From CAZFVY01 sp964522665 (GTDB lineage: Bacteria > Verrucomicrobiota > Verrucomicrobiia > Limisphaerales > CAZFVY01), in assembly GCA_964522665.1 (NCBI GenBank), contig CAZFVY010000080.1:1-34422 (forward strand): DNA of 34,422 bases, read 5' to 3'. Made by a program: the position numbers and the translations under genes. Below the pieces are notes generated by a model, which worked only from the letters and a program-made list of their open reading frames with translations, was not told the DNA's origin and did no database searches. Below, piece after piece: positions 7,824-15,690 of the stretch. The number at the start of each line of letters is the position of its first letter. The first letter of the stretch is position 1.

Positions 7824-7925
7824 AGCGGTGTCGCGCTTCGCTTGCCACCGCACTCGACAGGGTCGCGAAATTGAGCGTCACGACGGCGCTTTGGAGCGCG
7901 GTGGCAAGCGTAGCGCGACACCGCT
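7824..7925. repeat. Large inverted repeat, 28-bp arms
   Basis: The arms 7824-7851 and 7898-7925 are reverse complements with a single mismatch (27 of 28), separated by 46 bases. Each arm begins or ends with GCGGTGTCGCGCT or its complement. The similarity extends imperfectly a few bases into the loop. The arm sequence resembles a dispersed repeat I know from verrucomicrobial genomes; a related variant may be at 7986-8026. Confidence 0.7.
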
Positions 7926-8060
7926 GTAGGCGCCGAAGCCGCTGTCAACCGTCCGAACTGGAGCAGACGTCCTGCCCGGCGAAAGCGTCGTCGCCGCTCC
8001 GCTCTGCCGACGCACTCCAGACGACGCGGCAACTCGCGTCCGAGCGCCCCTTGGAGATGG

Positions 8061-8085
8061 CGCTCCCGATTCGGAATCGGGAGCG
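8061..8085. repeat. Perfect 12-bp palindrome with one-base centre
   Basis: CGCTCCCGATTC (8061-8072) and GAATCGGGAGCG (8074-8085) are exact reverse complements around G8073. It lies between genes and is too far (over 260 bases) from the methyltransferase stop at 8352 on the wrong side for a terminator of that gene to be certain. REP-like element is the preferred reading. Confidence 0.6.
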
Positions 8086-8351
8086 ACACCGCCTTGGTCG
8101 TGGCGGTCGGCAAATTCAAGTGGCGGGTCTCACTTAGGCAAGGTCCGCTCACTCGGTCAGAACGAACAACGGTCACGATGTGATTCACTGCCGCGGGCAA
8201 TCATTTGGGCGGACCGGGCGTTCGCGGGGCGCTCGCGCAGAAAGGCGCGAGCGTGACGCCGCAGCGCGGCATCCCTACCGCCTCCGACGAAATTGCTTCT
8301 CGCCCGTTAGGGTTAGCCGCCACTCGAAACCCCGCTCGCGGCCTCTCTCGA

Positions 8352-8927
8352 TCAGCCCGGGCGGCGCCACCAGAGCATCAACTCGAGGCCCGTGCGATTC
8401 GGGTAGGAACGAGGCGTCCATTCTTCCCGCAATTCCAGGCTGGGCGAGAAGCGCGCCAAAACCTCTTCGCGAGTCGTGCCGAACGGCGGGCCGTCCTGGT
8501 CAGGGATCAGGTAGTGAACAGCCAAGAAGTCGCCGCCCGGTTTAAGCCAACGCAGCACGGCGTCGTGATACTCGCCCCTTTGCGTCGGCTCGATCGCGCA
8601 GTAAAGCGTGTGCTCGAACAACCAGTCAAACGGCCGCGGCGGCTTGTCGCGCAGGAAGTCGCCGAGCTGGGCGCTCGCGCGCAGGCCGGCCACCCGTTCG
8701 CCGGTCAATTGCACGGCGCTGGGAGCCAGGTCCATTCCCACCGCGTCAAAACCGGCTAGCGCCCAAGCCCGCACGTCGTGGCCCATGCCGCAACCGGGGA
8801 TCAGGACCGAACCCCGTGGCGCTTCCGGGTGCGCCGCCAGAAAATCGACCAGCCCGGGCGATGCCTCGCCCTTGTCCCACGGTGTATCGCGGGACTGGTA
8901 TCGCGTCTCCCATTCGGCTGGCGTCAT
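8352..8927 (-). CDS. SAM-dependent methyltransferase, TPMT/HOL-like
   Basis: A 191-residue class I methyltransferase. RYQSRDTPWDKGEASPGL (9-26) is the N-terminal signature of the thiopurine S-methyltransferase/HOL (harmless-to-ozone-layer) family. SAM motif I is VLIPGCGMGHDV (41-52), the acidic ribose-binding residue is in DAVGMDLAPS (61-70), and FDWLFEHTLYCAI (100-112) is the conserved post-core segment. Family members methylate thiols, halides or chalcogen compounds (thiocyanate, iodide, tellurite); the substrate here cannot be read from sequence. Length is typical for the bacterial members. The gene stands alone between a repeat region and the PIG-L deacetylase, 86 bases away. Confidence 0.88.
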   Translation of the reverse strand: MTPAEWETRYQSRDTPWDKGEASPGLVDFLAAHPEAPRGSVLIPGCGMGHDVRAWALAGFDAVGMDLAPSAVQLTGERVAGLRASAQLGDFLRDKPPRPFDWLFEHTLYCAIEPTQRGEYHDAVLRWLKPGGDFLAVHYLIPDQDGPPFGTTREEVLARFSPSLELREEWTPRSYPNRTGLELMLWWRRPG

Positions 8928-9013
8928 AGATGATTCATCGCTCGACTACCGCAAAGCGGCGCGCGGTGGATCGGCTCGGCACGGCGCCTCGGCTCGGTTA
9001 GCGTTAAGTTGGG

Positions 9014-9955
9014 TTAGTTCTCAAAAAAAGGAAACAAGCGTCCCAACTCCTTTTTGTCCGGCCGGCGGCCGTACTCGCAAATCTCGAAGGCTTCCGCGTG
9101 TTTGACTTTGGCGGCAGCCTCGGGGCCGTACCAACTTTCAAGCGTCCCGCGAAATCGGTTCGCGAAGCTCATATACCGGCCGGCGAAGCCAGCTCGCACT
9201 TGGCGGCGACGTTCCTCTTGTTTGGCAGGATCGCTCGGGAGCAAGTCGGCCGAGCCGTTGGCGCCGCCCTCGTAGAATTGCGATACAATCGCGTCGAGCG
9301 CGTCCAACCGTTTCTCGATCACGCCGTCGATGGACACGGCGACGTCCGGCTGGAACGGATTCGGTTTCTTGAACGAGTCGGGGTAATACATGAAGACCGG
9401 GTTGTTGCGCAGGTACGGCACGTCCGGGCAAAAAAACGGCACGGTCACCATGTAGGCGGCGTCCTGCACCAAGATGCCCGTATAACGGTGGTCGGGATGA
9501 TAATCGTTCGGACGCGGACTCAGCACCAGATCCGCCTTCCACTCGCGGATAAGGCGCGTGATGGTGCGGCGATTCTCCAGGGAAGGCTCGAGTTCGCCAT
9601 CGTGGATATCGAGCACTACCGTCGTGACGCCCAGCATCTGGTCGGCGCGTTCGACCTCTTCCTTCCGCCGCCGCGCCAGAGGACCGCCGGCGTCACGCCA
9701 ATGCCCGATGTCCCCATTCGTCACCGAGACGAATTTGACATGGTGGCCTTTGCTGGCCCACATCGCTCCCACGCCGCCGGCCTGCAACTCACAATCGTCC
9801 GGGTGCGCGCCAAAGCAGATTACCCGGAGCTTGCCGTCGTCAGGCGGGGCGTTCTGAGCCCACGACGTCAAAGCCAAGCCGACTGTGAGAGCCACCGTGA
9901 CCGATTTCCACCAACGTGTTGCGCGATGTTCCATAAAAATGTCGTTTGTAATCAT
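9014..9955 (-). CDS. Secreted PIG-L family deacetylase
   Basis: A 313-residue protein with a signal peptide (hydrophobic VTVALTVGLALTSWAQ, about 19-34) and a PIG-L/LmbE domain. The metal site is visible: AHPDD (50-54) and HPDH (153-156), the H-x-x-D-D...H pattern of zinc N-acetylglucosaminyl deacetylases. RRKEEVERADQMLGV (96-110) is also conserved. The start at 9955 is kept because GGA lies about seven bases upstream; an ATG at 9934 is possible and gives the same signal peptide. Members remove acetyl groups from N-acetyl sugars or similar small substrates. A secreted PIG-L next to a secreted sulfatase fits polysaccharide processing, but the substrate is unknown. Confidence 0.9.
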   Translation of the reverse strand: MITNDIFMEHRATRWWKSVTVALTVGLALTSWAQNAPPDDGKLRVICFGAHPDDCELQAGGVGAMWASKGHHVKFVSVTNGDIGHWRDAGGPLARRRKEEVERADQMLGVTTVVLDIHDGELEPSLENRRTITRLIREWKADLVLSPRPNDYHPDHRYTGILVQDAAYMVTVPFFCPDVPYLRNNPVFMYYPDSFKKPNPFQPDVAVSIDGVIEKRLDALDAIVSQFYEGGANGSADLLPSDPAKQEERRRQVRAGFAGRYMSFANRFRGTLESWYGPEAAAKVKHAEAFEICEYGRRPDKKELGRLFPFFEN

Positions 9956-10080
9956 CGTTTTCCGGGGTTTTGTGACCGAAGATTAATGGCGCGCCGCCCG
10001 AAAGGCGAGATAATCATTGCCCCGTACACGCCCGGAATCCCAGCTCGCGTCAGGGAGCATTATGCCGCCGTCTTTGCGAC

Positions 10081-11493
10081 TTAAGGTTCCACCGGCACGG
10101 TCTCATTTGCGTCCACTCGGTATCCCCAGCGTCGGACGTACGCCGGCCCCGGGAGGAACTCGTCGTGCTGCCGGGTGAGTTTGGCCCGCAGCGTTTTGTC
10201 CAGGCGCGCCTGCAACGTCGCGGCCTCGGGCTTGCCCACGAGATTGACGCGTTGGAACGGGTCGGCCTCGTTGTCGTAGAGCAGCCACGGCCCGTTGAGG
10301 TCACGCGCATAGGTGTAGCGAGCCGACCGCACCGCGCGGTATTCTCGCCCACCGCGCTGCCGCGTAAACTCGCCAAACGGCGAAACGCATCGCAACACGG
10401 TCGCGCCGCCGGCCGGATCGGCGCCGCCGCGCATCGCGCCGGTGAAGTCCAGCCCTTCGACCGATTTCGGAATCTTGACGCCGACCAATCGCAGCAAGGT
10501 CGGCATGACATCTTCGGTGTTGATGGCCGCGGAGAGGCGTTGCGGTTTGACGCCGAGAGTTGACGGCAAGCGGAACAGCATCGGTACGCGCGCCGATTCC
10601 TCCCACGGACGCTGCTTGCGCTGTTGCTCCTGGGACCAGAGCATGTCGCCGTGATCCGAAGTGAAGACGACGATGGTGTTCGTCGCCAACCCGGTCTCGT
10701 CCAGGGTGCGGAGAAGCTCGCCAAAACAATCGTCGAGCGCGGCGCCGTGCGCGTAGTAGCCGGCCAATTCACGGCGGGCCTGCGCCTGCGCCAACGCTGG
10801 CACGTTGGGACGAAGCTGGAGGCGGTCCGGCGGGAAAAGCGCGCGGTATTTCGCCGGCGCGGTTTCGTAGGGATTATGCGGCGGCCCCCAGGCCAGCCAA
10901 AGTAAAAACGGCCTCTCGGACCGACCGCGCGTCCGCAGATATTCCTGCGCGTCCTTGGTCTGGGCGATCGCGTCGTAGCCGTCCCAGATCAGTTTCTCCG
11001 GTCCATCGGCGTAGTAGGCCGACTGGTTGTAGTCGTGCGTGCACTCCAAGACCTTCCAATAGTCAAAGCCCTGGCGGCGTTCCCGCGGAATAAACGCCGA
11101 CCGGCTCCCGTGTCCGTCCACGTGCCACTTGCCGATGCAACCGGTGTCGTAACCGGCCCCGCGCAAAACCTTTGCCAGAGTAACCGCATTGGGGTCCAGC
11201 GGCACGTCATTGAGAAAGACGCCGTGCGTTTGCGGCCGCTGTCCGGTGAGGAGTGACGCGCGGGTCGGTGAGCAGACGGGCGTGCCGGAAACCGCTTGGG
11301 TAAAATTCACGCACTCGCGTTCGAAGCGATCGAAGTTGGGCGTCCGCGCGTTGGGATCGCCCGCGAACCCAAACGCCTGCGCCCGCCACTGGTCGGCGAT
11401 GACGAACAGAATGTTCGGCTTGGCCCGCTCACCGGCGCTCGCCACTCCGGCGAAAATCGGGCCGAAAAGAAGAATCAAAATCACCGACCGCAT
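10081..11493 (-). CDS. Secreted type I sulfatase (formylglycine-dependent)
   Basis: A 470-residue arylsulfatase-like protein with a signal peptide ending at VASAG (17-21). The catalytic signature is CSPTRASLLTG (74-84), a C-x-P-x-R motif whose Cys74 is oxidised to formylglycine in active enzymes. Metal and active-site residues are seen at ADQW (33-36), GKWH (121-124) and DHGD (280-283). AAGG S1 sulfatase organisation is complete, so the enzyme is probably active once matured by an FGE or anSME, neither of which is encoded here. AAGGA-like sequence (AAAAGGACTT) precedes the ATG. It lies 125 bases upstream of the PIG-L gene on the same strand. Expected location is periplasm or outside; the substrate (sulfated glycan or aryl sulfate) is unknown. 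Confidence 0.95.
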   Translation of the reverse strand: MRSVILILLFGPIFAGVASAGERAKPNILFVIADQWRAQAFGFAGDPNARTPNFDRFERECVNFTQAVSGTPVCSPTRASLLTGQRPQTHGVFLNDVPLDPNAVTLAKVLRGAGYDTGCIGKWHVDGHGSRSAFIPRERRQGFDYWKVLECTHDYNQSAYYADGPEKLIWDGYDAIAQTKDAQEYLRTRGRSERPFLLWLAWGPPHNPYETAPAKYRALFPPDRLQLRPNVPALAQAQARRELAGYYAHGAALDDCFGELLRTLDETGLATNTIVVFTSDHGDMLWSQEQQRKQRPWEESARVPMLFRLPSTLGVKPQRLSAAINTEDVMPTLLRLVGVKIPKSVEGLDFTGAMRGGADPAGGATVLRCVSPFGEFTRQRGGREYRAVRSARYTYARDLNGPWLLYDNEADPFQRVNLVGKPEAATLQARLDKTLRAKLTRQHDEFLPGPAYVRRWGYRVDANETVPVEP

Positions 11494-11667
11494 AAGTCCT
11501 TTTCGCGGACTCTCGGGCGCACGGCAAGCTAATCCGCCGGCGGATCCATGCTAAACTTTCAGCCGCCAAGAATGGTCGGGTCATTAGCGCCTCCCGGCGT
11601 TTCGGTTGGATGCTCCCCAACCATCAAACGAGCATGGCAAAGTCCGTCGCCAGGCTGCCAGCGCCGA

Positions 11668-12543
11668 TTACTCTTGGCTGGTTGCCACCGGAAAGAACAA
11701 AGGTCCCGGCCCATTGGTTTGCCGGCCGAATTCGAGCAGAAACGACTGAATCTTCGCGGAGAGGAGAAAATCGGACAACGCGCGCGCCCCGGCGTAGTTG
11801 GCGCGCGGGACTCTCTGGGGGTTCGCCTCCATCACGATAAACGGCCGCCGCATGACCGGATCGCCCTTGACCAGTATCTCCATGCCTTCCGCGTACATCT
11901 TGCCCATCTGCGCGGGGATGTAGCCGACCACGACGTAGGCGTTGTTCGAGCGGGCGAATTGCAGAATATTCCACTTTGAAACCGTCTCGTCCTTGATGAC
12001 CCAATCGCCTTTCGGCTCGATCTCAGCGAGCCGCCATAATGTGTGCGTCAACTCACGGCTGCCGATGCCTTGGAAATCGACGAACCGGGCCTTGGCCGCG
12101 GCGATTTTACGCAGGGCGGCCGCTCCATTTGTCATCCCGCGCACTCGAGCCGGGTCGTTTGGCGGGCCGACGATGCAGAGTTCGTTGCGCGTCCAGGGGC
12201 GCATGTTCACGCCGAAGCCGTCGGCCACGAGGTCGGTGGTAATATCACCCGAGTGCATCGTGAGCAGATCGACTTTTCCCGCGCGCATCGCTTCGTCGAG
12301 GACGGGCCGCGGGCCGGTGGCCACCACGTTGACCTGATAGCCGGACTCGGCCTCAAACTGTTTCGCGATTTGCGGCCAAAGTCCGGTCATCGTCATCCCG
12401 CCAATGATCGCGCAGCGGACGACGTGAGCGTCCGCGGCGGGCGGGGTTTGCCGTCCGCAGGACGCCGCCAACAGCAGCAGGCAGGTTACGAACCGGAAGC
12501 CGTTTGGCCGCTTCGCTGACGGTCTCCATTCAACGTTCATCAT
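11668..12543 (-). CDS. TupA-like periplasmic binding lipoprotein
   Basis: A 291-residue solute-binding protein with an N-terminal signal ending in AASC (26-29), a lipobox-like site at Cys29. The core has the pattern of the tungstate-binding TupA/PBP-like family: FEAESGYQVNVVATG (63-77), a GKVDLLTMHSGD segment (about 89-100), VADGFGVNMRPWTRNELCIV and VGPPNDPARVRG. In that family these elements bind an oxyanion (tungstate or molybdate). The expected permease and ATPase genes (tupB, tupC) are not adjacent; the neighbours are a sulfatase and a pseudopilin. It may work with a transporter elsewhere or bind another ligand. The start could be the first or second Met. Confidence 0.8.
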   Translation of the reverse strand: MMNVEWRPSAKRPNGFRFVTCLLLLAASCGRQTPPAADAHVVRCAIIGGMTMTGLWPQIAKQFEAESGYQVNVVATGPRPVLDEAMRAGKVDLLTMHSGDITTDLVADGFGVNMRPWTRNELCIVGPPNDPARVRGMTNGAAALRKIAAAKARFVDFQGIGSRELTHTLWRLAEIEPKGDWVIKDETVSKWNILQFARSNNAYVVVGYIPAQMGKMYAEGMEILVKGDPVMRRPFIVMEANPQRVPRANYAGARALSDFLLSAKIQSFLLEFGRQTNGPGPLFFPVATSQE

Positions 12544-12604
12544 TCAAAGGTCCGGCATTGTTGACGAGACAGGGCAGCGTTGGCGCTCCAATCAGGCCCG
12601 GTCG

Positions 12605-13315
12605 TCAATAGTTTGGGGCCGTGGCATCGCTGTCGGTTCCGGTTAACCAATGCACCTCGGCCAAGCCCGGGTCGCCGACTCCGCAACCCACCTGAGTACC
12701 CAGAAACCCCTGCACTTGGCCGGCCAGGAACAGAATATTCAGCCGCGACGCGTGTCGCGCGACCGCGCTGTAGGGCCGCGTGGACGGAAACGTTGACGCG
12801 TACGGGCCAGGCGCCTCGGCCATGGCAACCACGCGGACGGCCTGCGCGACGGCGCCGAGCTTGGTCGCCTGTGGCAAATTCCAGGGTGAGAGATTCATGT
12901 TCATGCCGTAGGGCAAAAAATAGCTTCCGCCGGGGTCTTTGGCCGACGGGCAGATGAACACCGAAGTGGCGCCCGCGGCCGCGGCCGTATGGTTCGTCGC
13001 CATCAGTTGAAACGTGGGCAAGCCAAAATAGGGCGGCAGCGCGTTGAACCAATCTTCTGGCCGGTCAATCTCAACCAACGGTTGCATCCCTTGTCCGCGG
13101 CGCGGCAGGTAGTCGTCGTTGTCCGCCGCGTACATTTGGAACGCCAGTCCCCATTGGCGCAGATTGCCCACGCACTGCGCCGAGCGCGCCTTGCTCTTGG
13201 CCCGCGCCAACGCCGGCAGCAGCAACCCGGCGAGAAGGGCGATGATCGCGATGACCACCAAGAGCTCGACCAGGGTAAATCCAAGCATCGCCGAATTGCG
13301 GGCGCTTTTGCCCAC
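12605..13315 (-). CDS. Pseudopilin-like protein with type II prepilin leader
   Basis: The protein has a prepilin peptidase site G12/F13 followed by FTLVELLVVIAIIALLAG and Glu at +5, then ARAKSKARSAQCVGNLRQWG and a globular domain with NDDYLPRRG, FICPSAKDPGG and SRLNILFLAGQVQGFLG near the end. This is the abundant verrucomicrobial/planctomycetal 'prepilin-type cleavage/methylation domain' group (DUF1559-like), of which a single genome holds many. The frame is open to 13459, but a 60-residue Arg-rich leader is unlikely. The GTG at 13315 gives the basic leader MGKSARNSAMLG, so I chose it; the ATG at 13288 would leave only MLG. It is exported to the inner membrane. The gene is orphan with respect to secretion machinery. 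Confidence 0.85.
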   Translation of the reverse strand: MGKSARNSAMLGFTLVELLVVIAIIALLAGLLLPALARAKSKARSAQCVGNLRQWGLAFQMYAADNDDYLPRRGQGMQPLVEIDRPEDWFNALPPYFGLPTFQLMATNHTAAAAGATSVFICPSAKDPGGSYFLPYGMNMNLSPWNLPQATKLGAVAQAVRVVAMAEAPGPYASTFPSTRPYSAVARHASRLNILFLAGQVQGFLGTQVGCGVGDPGLAEVHWLTGTDSDATAPNY

Positions 13316-13599
13316 AGCCCGGCCCGATCTCTCAGACTTTTGGCGCGCCTGACCGAACCGCGGCCCGTCGTGGGCGGCGCGCGGCGCCCGAGCGCCATGA
13401 CGCTCACAAAGCGTCCCGGGGCCAATGAGTCGGCGTGGTGGTCGCCCTTTCACGCGCAAAGATTAGCGCTTCGTTATACTCAGTCAAATACATCGATCCG
13501 GGCGAACGTTAATGGCCTGGAGTTGAATCGACTGGCGACATGACGGCTTGGCGCCCTAGAAACCTTCATCCGCCACGGATAACTCGGCGTGGTTGCCCG
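13316..13599. other. Intergenic region, no feature seen
   Basis: Some 280 bases between the pseudopilin start and the HNH gene stop. It presumably holds the pseudopilin promoter. I saw no palindrome or coding frame that I would defend, apart from the upstream extension of the pseudopilin frame. Confidence 0.4.
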
Positions 13600-14004
13600 T
13601 TACGGATAGAGGTTCAACTCGACCCAGAGGCGGCGGGCCTCCAATTGGCGGCGTTGATTCAATTGGAGGCGGTTCTCGGTCGCGCGCCCGACGGCAGTTT
13701 TGCCTTTAATCTGAGTTTTACCGGAGACGCGGAAATGCTCGGTCCATCTGTCTTTTCGCGGGTGGAAAAGGCGTTCGTCCTGGCCGGTTTTAAGGTCGAT
13801 TCCCGTCAGATGATCCGACTTCGCGCGGTTGCAAGGCATGCAGGCGAGCGCGTAATTGGCTGGAGTGTCGTCGCCGCCGCGCGCGCGTGGCTGGATATGC
13901 TCAATGTGAAACGCGTAACCCGCGATCTCTTCCGGGGCACGGCAGTATTCGCAACGGAAGTTAGCCCGCTCGCGGACTTCAGCTTTTTCGTGATCGGTAG
14001 CCAT
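13600..14004 (-). CDS. HNH endonuclease
   Basis: A 134-residue protein with a complete HNH motif and zinc site: FRCEYC (16-21, Cys18 and Cys21), FHIEHIQPRARGGDD (32-46, catalytic His36), NYALACMPCNRAKSD (50-64, Asn50, Cys55, Cys58). The C-terminal third (FHPRKDRWTEHFRVSG) is common in small stand-alone HNH proteins of cyanobacteria, planctomycetes and verrucomicrobia. Such proteins are predicted DNA nickases or nucleases. It starts 21 bases after the stop of the HTH gene 14026-14574 on the same strand, so the two are almost certainly co-transcribed. The role of the pair (defence, addiction, mobile element domestication) is unknown. Confidence 0.9.
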   Translation of the reverse strand: MATDHEKAEVRERANFRCEYCRAPEEIAGYAFHIEHIQPRARGGDDTPANYALACMPCNRAKSDHLTGIDLKTGQDERLFHPRKDRWTEHFRVSGKTQIKGKTAVGRATENRLQLNQRRQLEARRLWVELNLYP

Positions 14005-14025
14005 GAGTCACGGCTGAAAATCTGG

Positions 14026-14574
14026 CTACGTTTTGGTGGCCGACGCGGCGGCGCGCGGTTTTAAGGCGGCATTCTTCGAGGAATCGGCGCGCTTGACGGC
14101 CTGGTTCGGGCGCGCTCGAACCGAGGCGGCCACCGGGCGCGGATTACGCGCGGGATTCAGGGCGCGGCGCTGGGCCACCAGCATTCTCGCGTTCGCCATG
14201 GTGAGTTCGTGCGCCTTTGCCGATAAAGCGTCCAACTCGCGGGTTTCCGCGGCGCTCAGTTTTTCCTCGGTATGTTTGGACATCAAGTCGTCCAAACGCT
14301 TTTGCTCGATGCCGCTGAGTTTTTGGAAGGCCGGCTTGGGCGGTTCAAACGTGATCACGTCCTCGATGCCGACCGCGCAGGTTTGGCAGATGGCGCCGAC
14401 GATCCGCGCGTCGATCCGCTGGAGCGGCGCCGGACTCGTGAGCCGGTAAAGGCTCTTGGGATTGACGTTGACGCCCAGCGACTTCAGTTTCTTTCGCAGT
14501 TCGGAAATCTTCAAATGGCACTTCGCCAGTATCTGAGGCAAGTGCGAGTAGGCAAGTGGCAGACTATTACTCAT
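14026..14574 (-). CDS. Putative HTH regulator paired with HNH nuclease
   Basis: A 182-residue basic protein. Residues 10-75 have the layout of a compact helix-turn-helix: LPQILAKCHLKISELRKKL, then NVNPKSLYRLTSPAPLQRID and ARIVGAICQTCAVGIEDVIT, in which a Cro/XRE-type fold ends in 'GIEDVITFEPP'. A second segment (85-137) is a helical region KLSGIEQKRLDDLMSKHTEE...KLSAAETRELDALSAKAHEL...MANARMLVAQRR, a pattern I recall in proteins that precede HNH endonucleases in other phyla. The tail (140-182) is Ala/Arg/Pro-rich and disordered. It lies directly upstream of the HNH gene and may act as its regulator or antitoxin-like partner; that role is inference. Confidence 0.6.
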   Translation of the reverse strand: MSNSLPLAYSHLPQILAKCHLKISELRKKLKSLGVNVNPKSLYRLTSPAPLQRIDARIVGAICQTCAVGIEDVITFEPPKPAFQKLSGIEQKRLDDLMSKHTEEKLSAAETRELDALSAKAHELTMANARMLVAQRRALNPARNPRPVAASVRARPNQAVKRADSSKNAALKPRAAASATKT

Positions 14575-14756
14575 GCGGATAGCCTACCAGATACACGGTA
14601 AAATGGAAAGGAAAACAGAATGAGAGCGGACGAATCATTTAGCCGTCATGGAAACAAGGCGGGGGCCAGCCATTGCACTGCCTTCGGATCGACCTGGCAT
14701 CTCTGCGCTTAGCCGGCGGGATGGGCCGGCGCGAGCGGGAAAATCGCGCGGAGCCG

Positions 14757-14821
14757 ACGAATCCCTTCGGGATTTCGCCCCGAAGCCCAACGTTGTCCGC
14801 GCCGTGGCGGACTACGTTGGG
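14757..14821. repeat. Dispersed palindromic repeat, copy 2
   Basis: A perfect hairpin CGAAATCCC (14757-14765)/GGGATTTCG (14769-14777) with a TTC loop is followed by a 15-bp stem: CCCAACGTTGTCCGC (14786-14800) with GCGGACTACGTTGGG (14807-14821), one mismatch, 6-base loop. The left arm is identical at 16610-16624. Confidence 0.75.
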
Positions 14822-14956
14822 ATTGGCGAATCCAAGTGTTCCAACCCCAAGCGGGTTTGCGCCGGATTTGCCGCGGCTGAGTTGTCCCGGCGCCGTGCCG
14901 CCAAAAAAGATCCAGACTCAACCCCGGCAGGGTTGAAAATCGTGTCGTCGCACTTA

Positions 14957-15020
14957 CCCAACGTAGGCTGCCAAGGGGCGGCCAACGTTGGGCTTTAGGC
15001 CAGAATCCCGCTGGGATTCT
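14957..15020. repeat. Dispersed palindromic repeat, copy 3
   Basis: CCCAACGT (14957-14964) pairs with ACGTTGGG (14985-14992), with an imperfect inner stem. AGAATCCC (15002-15009) then pairs with GGGATTCT (15013-15020) around GCT. The order of the two hairpins is the reverse of copy 2 and the same as copy 1, so copies 2 and 3 face each other as a 264-base inverted arrangement. Confidence 0.7.
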
Positions 15021-15128
15021 CAGATTCGCAGACGCGCGGTGGTATCCGCTGACCCCGCCATTCCCACACAAGAAATGACGCCGCGAAACGGTATTGTCCC
15101 CCCGGGACCGACAGGGTAAAGTTCCACC

Positions 15129-15350
15129 ATGAGTGGCATTGCGGAGATTATATTCGAAGTTCGCGAGGACGAAACTGATGGCGGTTTCAACGCCCGCGCG
15201 CTCGGTTTTGACATCTTCACCCAAGGCGACACGTTGGAGGAATTGCGGACGATGGTCAAAGACGCCGTCGCGTGCCATTTTGACAGCGAAGCCGAACGGC
15301 CGAAGATCATCCGCCTACATTTCGTGCGCGATGAAATCCTGACTCCGTGA
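15129..15350 (+). CDS. HicB-like antitoxin, short form
   Basis: A 73-residue protein with the HicB N-terminal fold: IAEIIFEVREDETDGGFNAR (4-23) and ALGFDIFTQGDTLEELRTMV (24-43), then KDAVACHFDSEAERP. It ends with a HFVRDEILTP tail. This corresponds to the short HicB-related group, often misannotated as 2-oxoisovalerate dehydrogenase subunit, which lacks the usual C-terminal ribbon-helix-helix or HTH DNA-binding domain. Its stop overlaps the HicA-like GTG start (GTGA, 15347-15350), the antitoxin-first order common for this subtype. Role: neutralises the HicA-type mRNA interferase. How the operon is autoregulated without a DNA-binding domain is not apparent. Confidence 0.85.
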   Translation: MSGIAEIIFEVREDETDGGFNARALGFDIFTQGDTLEELRTMVKDAVACHFDSEAERPKIIRLHFVRDEILTP

Positions 15351-15589
15351 AGCTCCCCCGCGACTGCGATGGCGCCGACTTAGTCCGCGCATTGCGGAAA
15401 TTCGATTACCTCGTTGCCCGCCAGGACGGCTCCCACATCCGGATGGTTACACAGGCGCATGGCGAGCATCACGTGACGATTCCAAATCACTGGCCGATCA
15501 AGGTCGGCACATTGCACGACATTCTCAAAAGCGTGGCCGAACACCACGACTTGACGATTGACCGGCTATTGGCTGAGTTGGAGTGGTAA
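15347..15589 (+). CDS. HicA-like mRNA interferase toxin (YcfA family)
   Basis: An 80-residue dsRBD-fold toxin starting with GTG that overlaps the antitoxin stop by four bases. KLPRDCDGADLVRALRKFDY (2-21) is followed by VARQDGSHIRMVT, where the His of GSHI is the catalytic residue in HicA. The family then continues with HHVTIPNHWPIKVGTLHDIL. All core elements are intact, so it should be active as a ribosome-independent mRNA endoribonuclease. Cognate antitoxin is the preceding HicB-like gene. The pair lies directly beside palindromic repeats, and may have moved with flanking DNA; no insertion-sequence ends were found. Confidence 0.9.
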   Translation: MKLPRDCDGADLVRALRKFDYLVARQDGSHIRMVTQAHGEHHVTIPNHWPIKVGTLHDILKSVAEHHDLTIDRLLAELEW

Positions 15590-15690
15590 ACGCGAACCAG
15601 CGAATGTTCGAGCCGCTACGGTGAAAACCGGTGTGGCGGTAACAAAATCGAACCCGGTCTACAGGAGGCGTCCGTGCCGGCCTCTCCCGC

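Larger units (their letters stand above)
7710..8351. other. Gene-free, repeat-rich stretch
   Basis: No credible gene lies in these ~640 bases. It contains a 28-bp inverted repeat (7824-7925), an inverted repeat of CGTCGTC (7986-7992) with GACGACG (8020-8026), and a 25-base palindrome (8061-8085). Open frames across it read as Arg/Ala-rich translations of the repeats. Confidence 0.55.
14575..15128. other. Gene-free stretch dominated by dispersed repeats
   Basis: About 550 bases without a credible gene. It contains two adjacent copies of the CCCAACG-type palindromic repeat (14757-14821 and 14957-15020). A further 100 bases run up to the HicB-like start. Frames open across the repeats translate to Arg/Pro/Gly-rich strings characteristic of repeat DNA. 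Confidence 0.55.

Noticed and set aside
13540..14064. Plus-strand frame opposite the HNH gene
   Set aside because: Antisense shadow; the HNH zinc ligands on the other strand are unambiguous.
14709..15278. Minus-strand frame of 189 codons
   Set aside because: Translation of the palindromic repeats and the antisense of the HicB-like gene, not a protein family.
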